NCBI GenBank assembly: GCA_016937695.1
Contig: JAFGWC010000017.1
Location: forward strand, 1-60,898
DNA: 60,898 nucleotides
From: Bacteroidales bacterium
GTDB lineage: Bacteria > Bacteroidota > Bacteroidia > Bacteroidales > NBLH01
Direction of reading: 5' to 3'
Part shown: in pieces, positions 19,801 through 28,127 of the stretch
Layout of the letters: every line of letters starts with the position of its first letter
How positions within the stretch are numbered: position 1 is the stretch's first letter
Notes under the pieces: generated by a model
Seen by the model: only the letters and a program-made list of their open reading frames with translations
What the model was told of the DNA's origin: nothing
Database searches by the model: none
Position numbers and translations under genes: made by a program

Positions 19801-20113
19801 GGATAAAGATTTTTTGTTGAATAAAATAAGAAACATAATAAATCAAACTGAAGTAAAAAACTGGTTTTCAGATAAATGGACTATAAAAACAGAAGATTCC
19901 ATTTTAAGTACATCAGGACAATTAAAAATACCCGACAGAGTTTTAATTTCTGAAAAAGAAACAATTGTAATTGATTTTAAATTTGGCGAAATTAACGAAA
20001 ACTATAAATATCAGGTAAAAGAATATATGAAACTTCTTGAAGAAATGAATTATCCGAATGTAAAAGGCTTTCTATTTTATGCCGAAAAAAACAAAACTGT
20101 AGAAGTAGCTTAA
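16835..20113 (+). CDS. AddA/RecB-like UvrD-type helicase with C-terminal nuclease
   Basis: The roughly 1092-aa protein is a superfamily 1 helicase: Walker A in SASGSGKT-like ASAGSGKTHT (residues 10-19), VTFTNKAS, ILIDEFQDTSNFQW (motif II), VGDIKQSIYRWRGGD (motif III), TIHKSKGL (motif V) and LLYVAFTRPKEEL (motif VI). The end has a RecB/AddA nuclease: GNLMHEIFAKI and VIDFKFGE (the D-x-K pair). It should process double-strand breaks for recombination with an AddB partner, but no AddB gene adjoins. I chose ATG 16835; a TTG two codons upstream is possible. Confidence 0.9.
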   Translation: MNNLKIYKASAGSGKTHTLTVEFLKLAAKSPDNFKKILAVTFTNKASEEMKIRILEALNEIITLSKKADFYAVFAESFTNLNENEVIIKAKQIRDNILHNYSLFSISTIDSFVQKVIRSFTYEIGIQNGYNIELDTDKVIFELTDLLYKKINDDQNLKNWLINFAFYKVDVGKNWDFRSEIQKLAKEIFREQFQALNEDKENSKHADYQDITNYYNELIKIRNSFAKNMSDISIETKKVLKSNNINNSDLGQKFKYIADYLIVHINNPDNYEKYKPSKTIYEIIDDIDLWTAKKAKDDIRNKVASIFPEVNRLLNNAFDELKNNYKYYLSAINILSNFHAFGILNSLAELLPEYREENNILLISDTTKILKEIIGGNDAPFIYEKIGNKYSHILIDEFQDTSNFQWENFKPLLTNSIAENNFNLIVGDIKQSIYRWRGGDWKLLLSTVKKEIGEIYIDEETLDTNWRSKKNIIDFNNSIFSNAAEKLQYIFDNELDEHSNINDIDKEIYNNVIKSAYSDIHQSTSPNSAKSGGRVKINFVQKTGNSDKEWKENVSKMLPQTIDNLLKNKNYHPGDIAILVRKNGEGKNVAELLLNYQNSSNEAYKYQIISSESLYLSNSPIVRILINALYYIHNQSDNIHLHALLSEYINLFDLKINFNSFESNENITKILPINFIKEISNLKKLPVYEVIEKLITLLSLSAFSKQLAYLQSFQDVVNDFSQSNLSDLELFLQWWEEKGKSISVKLSELQDALKIMTIHKSKGLAFKIVIIPYCDWSLEPETYTNTIIWAKPVIEPFNKINRVPVLYRKYLSESTFFKEYFDERLYTYIDSLNLLYVAFTRPKEELLIFAPYNTKSNGISKVSDLLYNLVSDKFITDNQELIKISDYFDIENNIFEYSSGYKTIDDRKFSKDNSQVKTFEIEKYPKSDWNSKVDIKHHSDEFFMKSIKYIEEKVNYGNLMHEIFAKINTEKDIENALSEMYYSGKINSTDKDFLLNKIRNIINQTEVKNWFSDKWTIKTEDSILSTSGQLKIPDRVLISEKETIVIDFKFGEINENYKYQVKEYMKLLEEMNYPNVKGFLFYAEKNKTVEVA

Positions 20114-20321
20114 ACAATTAACAATGAACACTTTACAATGCACAATTCAAAACAATAATTATTAGATTCTCATATTCCTTTGCGGATTTGCGGATTTTGA
20201 GAAAAGACACAAACAATTTGCAATACATAAATTACAATAATAATTAAAAAACAAAAATTATTTGATTTCAATATTATAGTATTTCTTTGCAAATTATTTA
20301 ATATCAAAATCGCACAATAAA

Positions 20322-21530
20322 ATGTCATTAAAAAAAATATTAATATTTTTCCTTTCAATTATTCTAATCTCTTCGTGTGGAAATTCAAAAAGAAAAAACA
20401 AAAAAGCATTAGCTATTTTTTCAACAAATAAATTAGTAACAGAATACAACGATTTATCACTTAAAATAGATAATTGGTTCAAAAATCTATATTCAACAAG
20501 TCGTTTTAGCGGAAATATTCTTGTGGCAATTAACGATACAATTATTTATGAAAACACTTCTGGATATTCTAATTATGAAACAAAAGATACATTAACAACA
20601 TTAAATTCTTTTCAACTTGCATCGGTAAGTAAACAATTTACATCAATGGCAATTATGATTTTAAAAGAACGAAATAAAATCAGCTATAATGATGATATTC
20701 AAAAGTTTATACCAGATTTTCCTTATAAAGGAATAACAATAAAACAATTATTAACACACCGTTCAGGTTTACCAAATTACAATTATTTTTCTGATCAATA
20801 TACTGATAAAGAAACAACAATTTACAATAAAGATGTAATTAAATTGATGATAGATTCAATTCCTGCGGCATATTATCCACCAAACACAAGATTTGATTAT
20901 TGCAATACAAACTATGTAATTCTGGCTTCTATTGTCGAAAAAGCATCAAAAATGCCTTTTGAAAAGTTCTTAAAATATGAAATTTTCAAAAAAGCAGAAA
21001 TGAATAACACAAGTATTTTTATAAAAAACAAAAATGACAGAATTTACAATGCAACAAAAGGTTATCATTATAAATGGCTAGAAGCAGAACCAAGCTATCA
21101 AGATGGAGTAATTGGCGATAAAGGAATATATTCAACAGTTGAAGATTTATTAAAATGGAATATTGCCTTAAACAACAACAAATTAGTAAGAGAAAACACT
21201 TTAAATGAAGCATTTAATCCTGCTCAACCAGAAAAAAAAGGCAATAAAAATTATGGTTTTGGCTGGCGAATTTTAAAATGTATCGATAACAGCAGCTTAA
21301 TATATCACGGTGGTTGGTGGCGAGGCTATAACTCACTGTATATCAGAGATAAAAAAAATAATGCAACTATAATAATATTAAGTAATATTAGAACAAGAAG
21401 TTTCTATAATTCTTTTAGAGAGCTTTTAGGAATTATTGATACAAGTCGCCTTCAACAACTATTGGATTTTGAAGAAAAATTAGCCTCTTTAAAAGAAGAA
21501 AAGCCTGATTCTTTAGAAACAGGCCTTTAA
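20322..21530 (+). CDS. Beta-lactamase-family (class C fold) serine hydrolase lipoprotein
   Basis: The 402-aa protein has a lipobox at residues 16-19 (ISSC), so it is a lipoprotein. The serine hydrolase triad motifs are present in order: SxxK in ASVSKQFTS, YxN in YCNTNYVI and HxG in YHGGWWRGYN. HRSGLPNY is also typical of the family (PF00144). These enzymes are mostly esterases or D-Ala-D-Ala-type peptidases rather than true beta-lactamases. The substrate is unknown. It converges on the Omp85-like gene with 24 bp between stops. Confidence 0.9.
   Translation: MSLKKILIFFLSIILISSCGNSKRKNKKALAIFSTNKLVTEYNDLSLKIDNWFKNLYSTSRFSGNILVAINDTIIYENTSGYSNYETKDTLTTLNSFQLASVSKQFTSMAIMILKERNKISYNDDIQKFIPDFPYKGITIKQLLTHRSGLPNYNYFSDQYTDKETTIYNKDVIKLMIDSIPAAYYPPNTRFDYCNTNYVILASIVEKASKMPFEKFLKYEIFKKAEMNNTSIFIKNKNDRIYNATKGYHYKWLEAEPSYQDGVIGDKGIYSTVEDLLKWNIALNNNKLVRENTLNEAFNPAQPEKKGNKNYGFGWRILKCIDNSSLIYHGGWWRGYNSLYIRDKKNNATIIILSNIRTRSFYNSFRELLGIIDTSRLQQLLDFEEKLASLKEEKPDSLETGL
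21501..21527. terminator. Weak hairpin at convergent gene ends
   Basis: AAGCCTG (21501-21507) and CAGGCCTT (21520-21527) form a short stem overlapping the stop of the serine hydrolase gene, with A/T runs outside. It may serve both convergent genes. Confidence 0.4.
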
Positions 21531-21554
21531 ATAAATCATAATTTAAACTTCATA

Positions 21555-22913
21555 TTAATACAAGAAATTCAATCCAATGTAAATTCCGCTGGTTCCATCT
21601 TCAGGTTTTGCAGCCAAACCATAATCAACAGCAACAATAAAATTATCATTTATTGCAAAATGAATTCCGGCACCATAACTAATATGCCATGCTTCTTCTC
21701 CATTAGTAAACCATTCTCTCGGATTATAATTAATTCCTTCAATATTAACTGTAGCATCAACACCGCTTAAATCAACTTGGTAAGGATCTACAACTCTTGC
21801 CATATCAGTAAACGCACTAAGCGCTATATAAAAATTCTGATTAAACAATACCGTATTTATAACTTTCCATCTAAATTCAAAATTTGCTAAAGCAACACCA
21901 TCTCCAACAACACGATTTCTTAAAATACCACGCATAGTTTTTGAACCGCCAAATCCATCCTGAATGTTTTTAGAATCAATATAATAAGGTAATAAATAAA
22001 AAGGAATATCACCACCCAATTTTGTTTGATAAGCAAGTCTGTATGCAAAAGTCATTTTGTTTTTAATTAAGGTAAAATACTGTCTATGAAGCAGTAACAT
22101 TGAAGTAACATTATTTTCATATCCTAAAAATGAAGGTCCGTAAAATAATAAAGCTTCTGTCCACATACCGTTATTCGGATTTGGCTCATTATCTCTTGTG
22201 TCATAAACAATACCCATTTTAAAAGAAGTATTATTACCACCATCTTCTTCAGATTCTTTAATAACGTCCCACTCCTTATATAAATTATATAAACTTTCAT
22301 CAGTACTTATAAAATCCTCATCTGTTTCATCTTTATCTCCATTAATATTATCGATATCAACAGTAGCTATTTCTGTTCCTAAATAAGTAACGCCGGCTAA
22401 CCATCTTAGTTTTCTACCAATTATATTTCCTTGAAAATCAGCCTTTAATTTTATAACTTTTCGTTCATATCTATAAAACAAGCGAGAAATACTAGTATCA
22501 AGCGTTTGATCCTCATATTCAGGTACATAAACAGCATTATAACCATTAAATCCGTAAAAATCTAAAGCTTTTTCAGTTAAATAAGAAGCCTCAGCCGTAA
22601 CTCTCATATTAGGTATTAGTCTTTCGCTGTCATATCTTAAAATGTTACTTCCATAACCTTTTGTAGAACGAGACCATTCAACATAAAGCGAATGATCGTA
22701 AGCAGGATATCTGCTTCCATCGCCGTAATGGTAAAAATTTGCTAAAGCTCCATATTGAAATCCAATATCAGAAGTATATGCCACAACGGGTAATGCGCCA
22801 AAGCTAAATCCTGATTTCTTTTTTAAATCTGTTGCTGTTGTATCTTCCTGAGAATAAACATAAAGTGCTGAAAATAAAACAGCTACTATTAAAATTATAA
22901 TTTTCTTCATCAT
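21555..22913 (-). CDS. Omp85-superfamily outer-membrane beta-barrel without POTRA domains
   Basis: The 452-aa protein has a signal peptide (about 1-21, ending YVYSQ). It consists almost only of alternating amphipathic strands ending in an aromatic-terminated strand (SGIYIGLNFLY, the C-terminal BAM signal). GGSKTMRGILRNRVVGDG is the lid-lock-like (V/M)RG motif of Omp85 barrels (BamA/TamA C-terminal domain). POTRA repeats are missing because the barrel begins by residue 40. Related Bacteroidota proteins are annotated as surface antigen/BamA-family. Cargo is unknown. Confidence 0.8.
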   Translation of the reverse strand: MMKKIIILIVAVLFSALYVYSQEDTTATDLKKKSGFSFGALPVVAYTSDIGFQYGALANFYHYGDGSRYPAYDHSLYVEWSRSTKGYGSNILRYDSERLIPNMRVTAEASYLTEKALDFYGFNGYNAVYVPEYEDQTLDTSISRLFYRYERKVIKLKADFQGNIIGRKLRWLAGVTYLGTEIATVDIDNINGDKDETDEDFISTDESLYNLYKEWDVIKESEEDGGNNTSFKMGIVYDTRDNEPNPNNGMWTEALLFYGPSFLGYENNVTSMLLLHRQYFTLIKNKMTFAYRLAYQTKLGGDIPFYLLPYYIDSKNIQDGFGGSKTMRGILRNRVVGDGVALANFEFRWKVINTVLFNQNFYIALSAFTDMARVVDPYQVDLSGVDATVNIEGINYNPREWFTNGEEAWHISYGAGIHFAINDNFIVAVDYGLAAKPEDGTSGIYIGLNFLY

Positions 22914-23030
22914 AAATAAGGTTTTATAAAGGTTTATTTCACAAATCTAATAAAAATAGCGATATATGTTAATATTTGTTAAAAAAAATTATAAATTTGA
23001 ACTTTTAAAACTCATATAACACAATATATC

Positions 23031-24083
23031 ATGAAAAAGTTTCTAAAAATTTTATTATACATAATTATTTTTGTTGTAGTGATTTTTGCAGGTTTAATTT
23101 TAACAGCAATTTTTACAGATTATAAACCCGAAGAAAAAGTTATAATTTCTGAAAAAATTAACACTGTAAATTTACCAGATACACTTGAGTTTGACATAGT
23201 TGATTGGAATATCGGATATTGTGGTTTAGATGCATCAATGGATTTTTTCTATGATGGCGGAACTCACGTTAGACCTGATATTCAAAATGTTATAGATAAT
23301 TTAAACGCTGTAAAATCATTTTTAAAATCTCAAAGCGATATCGAATTTTACCTTATTCAAGAAGTTGATAAAGAATCGAAAAGAAGTTATAAAATAAATC
23401 AATATGATAGTTTAAAAACCTCATTTCCTGATTATTATACCTCATTTGGAAAAAATTATGATGTATTTTTTGTTCCGACACCTCCTTCCCAACCATACGG
23501 GAAAGTAGTTTCTGGTTTAATGACATTATCAAAATTTGAAGCTAAAAATATTACAAGATTTCAGTTTCCCGGAAATTATGATTTTCCTAAAGGCTTATTT
23601 ATGCTCGACAGATGTTTTTTAGTAAACAGATTTAATATTGAAAACGGAAAAGAATTACTGATAATTAACACTCATAATTCAGCCTACGATGATGGTAGCT
23701 TAAAAGCCGGACAAATGGAGTATCTTAAGAAATTTTTACAAGATGAATATCAAAAAGGCAATTATATTTTAGTTGGCGGCGACTGGAATCAATCGCCTTT
23801 TGCCGTTGACACTACTTTTGCCGATTTTAAATATGATACAGAAGATTTTAGCAGAATAGCAAATAACTATCTACCTGAAGATTGGAAATGGATATTCAGT
23901 AATGCAACACCAACAAACAGAAGAGTTAAAACCCCTTACGATAAAAAAACAACACTGACAACTGTAATAGACTTTTTCTTAATTTCGCCCAACATAGAAA
24001 GTATATCAATTGAGAATATTAATTTAGAATTTAAAAACTCTGATCATCAGCCAGTTAAAGCAAGTTTTAAATTAAAGAAGTAA
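23031..24083 (+). CDS. Membrane-anchored endonuclease/exonuclease/phosphatase (EEP) family protein
   Basis: The 350-aa protein has one N-terminal helix (residues 5-27) and then an EEP fold: DIVDWNIGY (Asn ligand), LIQEVD (catalytic Glu), INTHNSAYDDG, GGDWNQSP (Asp/Asn pair), DFFLISPN and the final SDHQPVKASF (Asp-His). All metal and catalytic positions of the DNase I / sphingomyelinase / inositol phosphatase superfamily are kept. The substrate may be nucleic acid or a phosphodiester lipid; sequence alone does not say. The active domain faces the periplasm. Confidence 0.85.
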   Translation: MKKFLKILLYIIIFVVVIFAGLILTAIFTDYKPEEKVIISEKINTVNLPDTLEFDIVDWNIGYCGLDASMDFFYDGGTHVRPDIQNVIDNLNAVKSFLKSQSDIEFYLIQEVDKESKRSYKINQYDSLKTSFPDYYTSFGKNYDVFFVPTPPSQPYGKVVSGLMTLSKFEAKNITRFQFPGNYDFPKGLFMLDRCFLVNRFNIENGKELLIINTHNSAYDDGSLKAGQMEYLKKFLQDEYQKGNYILVGGDWNQSPFAVDTTFADFKYDTEDFSRIANNYLPEDWKWIFSNATPTNRRVKTPYDKKTTLTTVIDFFLISPNIESISIENINLEFKNSDHQPVKASFKLKK

Positions 24084-24122
24084 TAATTAAGAAATATTTT
24101 TTTATTGATAAAAAAATTATTT

Positions 24123-24130
24123 TATATTTG
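24123..24130 (+). promoter_or_regulatory. Bacteroidota-type -7 box before tRNA-CAT
   Basis: TATATTTG fits the TAnnTTTG -7 element of Bacteroidota housekeeping promoters, 33 bp upstream of the tRNA. The same 12-base word TATATTTGCAGC occurs before the HU gene (35247). A possible -33 TTG at 24105 is closer than usual. Confidence 0.6.
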
Positions 24131-24162
24131 CAGCCGCAAAATAATTGCAAGCCAAATATAAT

Positions 24163-24236
24163 GGCGAGGTAGCTCAGCTGGTTAGAGCGCATGATTCATA
24201 ATCATGAGGTCGTGAGTTCAAGTCTCACTCTCGCTA
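24163..24236 (+). tRNA. tRNA-Met (anticodon CAT)
   Basis: A 74-nt cloverleaf is seen by eye. The acceptor GGCGAGG pairs with TCTCGCT (two G-T pairs); the D arm is GCTC/GAGC, the anticodon arm CATGA/TCATG with loop TTCATAA, and the T arm GTGAG/CTCAC with TTCAAGT. Anticodon CAT reads Met, or Ile (AUA) if the C is lysidinylated. It is not initiator tRNA: the G-C triplets in the anticodon stem and the 1-72 mismatch are absent. The 3' CCA is not encoded (ACA follows). Confidence 0.93.
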
Positions 24237-24237
24237 C

Positions 24238-24263
24238 AAAAGCCTGAATATTTTCAGGCTTTT
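24238..24263 (+). terminator. Terminator directly after tRNA-CAT
   Basis: An 11-bp stem AAAAGCCTGAA / TTCAGGCTTTT with loop TATT is followed by an AT-rich run. It begins 2 bases after the tRNA discriminator base. Confidence 0.85.
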
Positions 24264-24371
24264 ATTATTTAGTAGAGATGGGAAAATATTATCTATACAT
24301 ACTTTTTAGTAAAATGTATGTTATATCTTAAGCGTTTAATCTCGCGCAAATTTATAGATATTAATGTTTTT

Positions 24372-27332
24372 TTAAACATATCTGGGATCTGGCAATAAAT
24401 CAAGCTTTTGCATTTTATCAACATCAATAGAAGGAAAACCAAATTCATTTGTTACTTTACCTTCAATTAAATATGCCCCCATTCCTGAAAAACTATATTT
24501 TTCCAGTGATTTTGGAAAATGAACTGTATCAAAAAAATCTCCATTGTAATCAATGAATGTTCCAAAATTCATAATTTTAGAATGCTTTGTAAATACATAT
24601 TTTCTTGCAACAAATAAACCAATGAAGCTAACTTTTTTGCCTGTAGAATTTAGTAATTCTTCTGCTGTAATTTTATATTCATATTTGTTTTTTAACATTT
24701 CAAAATAAGTAATTGATACAGGAAATCCAATTAACTCAATTTCATCGTATGCATCAGAAATTATTTGCTGATTAAAATCCGGCAGGCTGATTTCTTTATA
24801 ATTAGTTTCAAATAAGCTTAAATTATTGTTGGTGAGATGTTTACTTGTAGTATTTTTAAATCTGTGTACTTCCCACAATAACGCAGCTTTTGTTTTTTTT
24901 GTAAATCTGAAAGCGCCTATTTGTATTAAAATTTTTACCTGCTCCAAACCCGGATTTATTCTATCCATAAAATCAGTAAAACCTGTAAATTCGCCATAAT
25001 TATTTCTGTAATTAATTATCTTTTCAGACAGGTTTGTTTGTAAACTGGAAATATGTGTAAAACCTACGAAAATTTTACCTCTTTTTAATGAAGTAAGAAT
25101 TTCAGAATTATTAACACATGGAAGCTCGATTTTAGCACCAAGTTGCTTTGCTTCGTGAAAATATACCCATGTTCTGTAAAAACCGCCAAAATTATTTATT
25201 ACGGCAGTCATAAATTCCGGAGGGAAATGGGCTTTTAAGTAAAGACTCTGAAAACTTTCAACAGCATAGCTGGCAGAATGTGCTTTTGAAAAAGAATATC
25301 CTGCAAAAGAAACAATTTGCCTCCAAACTTCTTTCGTTAAATCATCAGAATAGCCTTTGGTTTTACAGTTATTTAAAAACTTGCTTTCAATGTCTTTAAT
25401 TTTATCTGTGTCTTTGAATTTGCCACTCATCAGCCTTCTTAGTATATCCGCTTCTTCAAGACCAAGTCCTGCAAAATGATGAATTATTTTTAATACATCT
25501 TCCTGATAAACCATAACACCGTATGTTTCACTTAGTTGCTCTTTAAAAATAGGATGCAGATATTTAACTTTTTCAGGATTATGATGCCTTTTAATGTATT
25601 CTTTCATCATACCAGATTTTGCCACGCCAGGCCGAATAACAGAACTTGCAGCAATAAGTATTTCATAACTGTCGCATCTTAGTTTTGTTAATAATCCTCT
25701 CATAGCAGGGCTTTCGATGTAGAAGCAGCCTAATGCCTTTGAGCTTTTTAATAATTCAATAGCTTTTGTGTCAAAATTTATTTTATTTGTGTTATGGATA
25801 TCAATATCGATACCATGATTTTTTTTTATTAATTTAACAGAATCATTAATGTGCCCAATTCCTCTCTGGCTTAGAATATCTATTTTATCCAAACCATTTT
25901 CTTCGGCAATGTACATATCTATTTGCATAGTAGGGAATCCCTTTGGTGGCATATCCAAAGCCGAATAATAATTCATGGGTTTTTCTGAAATAATTATTCC
26001 TCCTGCATGAATACTTCTATAATTAGGAAAATTTTCCATTAATTTGCCAATTTCCAGTATTTTTTGTGTTGTTTCGTTAATATTGGCTTCATCAGTTGGA
26101 TTATCAATAAATTTATCAGTTTCTTCTTTTGGCAAGCCGTAAACTTTAGATAATTCCCTTACGATTGAATTAAAGCTAAACTGATTTATTGTTCCTAAAA
26201 GAGCAGTATACTCGTAACCATATCGTTTAAAAACATAGTCTATTATTTCGTTTCTTTCTCGCCATGAAAAATCGATGTCAAAATCAGGTGGCGACTTTCT
26301 AAGTTTGTTAAGAAATCGCTCAAAATAAAGGTTTAACTTTATCGGATCAACATCAGTAATTCTTAAACAATAGGCTACTATGCTGTTTGCACCGGAACCT
26401 CTTCCAACATGATAAAAACCTCTTGATAATGAATATCTTACAATATCCCAAGCAATTAAAAAATATGTATCGAATTTTAGTTCTTTTATAATTTTAAGTT
26501 CATGCTCTAATCTCTTTTTAGCTTCGTCATTATCAGGTTTATATCTGTATTTGAAACCATCCAGACTAAGTTTTTCAAGTAATTTGTGGTCGCTTTTTTT
26601 ATCTCCTGTAAAGCTTAGTTTGTTTTTTTTGATATGAATATTGTATTCAAAGTTTGTTTGATCAAAGAGTTTTTGAGTTTGCTCAATAAGCTGTGGAAAT
26701 CTGCTAAATGCCTTTTTATAATTATCAAATGAAATGAGTTTATCTGTTATTGGTGCAAGATCATTTTTTGTTAATTTTCCAAGTAATGTGTTTAAATCTA
26801 TTGCTCTTAAATGTTTGTGCAATTCGTAGGTAATATTGCCCACATAAGTAATTTTATGAAAAGCAATAAATTTTTTCATATATTCTTGATAATCAGTATT
26901 TAACAACAAATTAATTTCGTTTTCTCTTACAGCTATAAATTCGTTTTTATTTAAGCTTCCTAGATTTATTCTTTCCGAAAAAGGATAGATTATAAATGCA
27001 TCTTTAAATTTTATTGCTCTTCTCGGCAATTCTGTTTTATTGAGCTGATGCTCTGTTAAAAATTTGTTTAGTTCGTAAAGTCCATCGTGATTTTGTGCAA
27101 TCCCAGTATATAAATGTTTATAATTTTTATCTCGAAACTCTATGCCTAAAACAGCTTTAATGTTATTTTCCTTGCATAATTTATAAAAATTAAAAGCAGC
27201 TGTAGTATTGTTAATATCAGTTAATGCAAGTGTTTTTAAACCATATTTATGAGCTAATGTAATCAGCTTTTCAACAGATAATGTTCCATATTTTAAACTG
27301 TAAAATGAATTAGCAAAATACATAAAGCACAA
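24372..27332 (-). CDS. dnaE2: DnaE2-like DNA polymerase III alpha subunit (error-prone type) with degenerate PHP domain
   Basis: The 986-aa C-family polymerase has catalytic aspartates in PPDFDIDF and the third in GLDKIDILSQRG, with GRGSGANSIVAYCL and YQEDVLKI also present. The N-terminal PHP domain has lost its metal ligands: YFANSFYSLKYG replaces the usual HxHSxYS and ALTDINNT replaces ALTDHGN. The protein ends at the OB domain and lacks the C-terminal tau-binding part of replicative DnaE. This fits DnaE2-type lesion-bypass polymerases. The ATG lies 1 bp after the SRAP stop and dinB lies before that, so the three form one operon. Confidence 0.82.
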   Translation of the reverse strand: MCFMYFANSFYSLKYGTLSVEKLITLAHKYGLKTLALTDINNTTAAFNFYKLCKENNIKAVLGIEFRDKNYKHLYTGIAQNHDGLYELNKFLTEHQLNKTELPRRAIKFKDAFIIYPFSERINLGSLNKNEFIAVRENEINLLLNTDYQEYMKKFIAFHKITYVGNITYELHKHLRAIDLNTLLGKLTKNDLAPITDKLISFDNYKKAFSRFPQLIEQTQKLFDQTNFEYNIHIKKNKLSFTGDKKSDHKLLEKLSLDGFKYRYKPDNDEAKKRLEHELKIIKELKFDTYFLIAWDIVRYSLSRGFYHVGRGSGANSIVAYCLRITDVDPIKLNLYFERFLNKLRKSPPDFDIDFSWRERNEIIDYVFKRYGYEYTALLGTINQFSFNSIVRELSKVYGLPKEETDKFIDNPTDEANINETTQKILEIGKLMENFPNYRSIHAGGIIISEKPMNYYSALDMPPKGFPTMQIDMYIAEENGLDKIDILSQRGIGHINDSVKLIKKNHGIDIDIHNTNKINFDTKAIELLKSSKALGCFYIESPAMRGLLTKLRCDSYEILIAASSVIRPGVAKSGMMKEYIKRHHNPEKVKYLHPIFKEQLSETYGVMVYQEDVLKIIHHFAGLGLEEADILRRLMSGKFKDTDKIKDIESKFLNNCKTKGYSDDLTKEVWRQIVSFAGYSFSKAHSASYAVESFQSLYLKAHFPPEFMTAVINNFGGFYRTWVYFHEAKQLGAKIELPCVNNSEILTSLKRGKIFVGFTHISSLQTNLSEKIINYRNNYGEFTGFTDFMDRINPGLEQVKILIQIGAFRFTKKTKAALLWEVHRFKNTTSKHLTNNNLSLFETNYKEISLPDFNQQIISDAYDEIELIGFPVSITYFEMLKNKYEYKITAEELLNSTGKKVSFIGLFVARKYVFTKHSKIMNFGTFIDYNGDFFDTVHFPKSLEKYSFSGMGAYLIEGKVTNEFGFPSIDVDKMQKLDLLPDPRYV

Positions 27333-27333
27333 A

Positions 27334-28113
27334 TTATTTATATCTGCCCATTCCTGCTTTTCTTAAGGTATTGCGAGTTTCAAAACTTTCTTCTTTTAGT
27401 AGTCTATCTCCCTGAGGTTCAATTAAATACCTGCTATTTGTTTTTTTATTTTTTATATCATTTGATATTGGATAAGCATTCATTTTTTCTGCAGGAAAAG
27501 CTTTTAATAGTCTTGTTATATCAGAAAGTGGAGTATTAGGATTTAGCCATTTTTTTTCGTGACTTGGTTCTAAAATAACTGGCATTCTTTCGTGCGGTAA
27601 TTTTTGCAAGAGTTCATTTGCAGTAGTTGTTATTATTGAAAAAGAATTTATTTGCTCATTACTTTCAGGATTATACCAACTATCCCAAATTCCAGCGAAC
27701 GAAAAAGGTTTTAAGTCTCTTACATAAATCAGATATGGCTTATTTAAACCTTCTTTTGTTGTACCTTCAATATAAGCATCAGCAATAATAAGGCATCTTT
27801 GAGATCTTATTGCTTTTCTGTAGGCCGGTTTAACAATTATTCCTTTTTGTCCGGAATATTTCGGATTGTTTTCTTTATTATGATCGCCTTCCGTTCTTGC
27901 ATTGAATAGATACATTTGTTTTTTTGCCCAAAATGGTGTTAAACCAAAAGTGAAGAATTGAATTTCCTTTGGATTATCATCTGTTATTACAGCAGCTTTT
28001 TGGCCTATCCCTAAATTATAATTAGGTTTAATTGCTTCATTATCAACAACATTAACATTAAAACGATTCTCTATTGTTTTTATTTTAGATGCTAATATAT
28101 ATCGTCCACACAT
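27334..28113 (-). CDS. SRAP-family protein (YedK/HMCES), abasic-site DNA crosslinker
   Basis: The 259-aa protein begins MCGRY, so Cys2 becomes the catalytic N-terminal residue after Met removal. Other active-site parts are present: NARTEG (Asn71, Glu75), Glu116 in ADAYIEG and His174 in LPHERMPVI. SRAP proteins form a thiazolidine crosslink with abasic sites in single-stranded DNA and shield them. The family is known to travel with translesion polymerase genes. It lies 14 bp after dinB and 1 bp before the dnaE2-like gene. Confidence 0.93.
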   Translation of the reverse strand: MCGRYILASKIKTIENRFNVNVVDNEAIKPNYNLGIGQKAAVITDDNPKEIQFFTFGLTPFWAKKQMYLFNARTEGDHNKENNPKYSGQKGIIVKPAYRKAIRSQRCLIIADAYIEGTTKEGLNKPYLIYVRDLKPFSFAGIWDSWYNPESNEQINSFSIITTTANELLQKLPHERMPVILEPSHEKKWLNPNTPLSDITRLLKAFPAEKMNAYPISNDIKNKKTNSRYLIEPQGDRLLKEESFETRNTLRKAGMGRYK

Positions 28114-28127
28114 TTGTTTTATTTTTA

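Noticed and set aside
20322-21530. Antibiotic-resistance beta-lactamase
   Set aside because: The SxxK/YxN/HxG set is shared by many esterases and peptidases; lipoprotein anchoring and lack of mobile elements do not point to resistance.
24297-24321. Hairpin ACATAC / GTATGT downstream of the dnaE2-like gene
   Set aside because: Short, bulged and without a T tract on the needed strand; not called as terminator.
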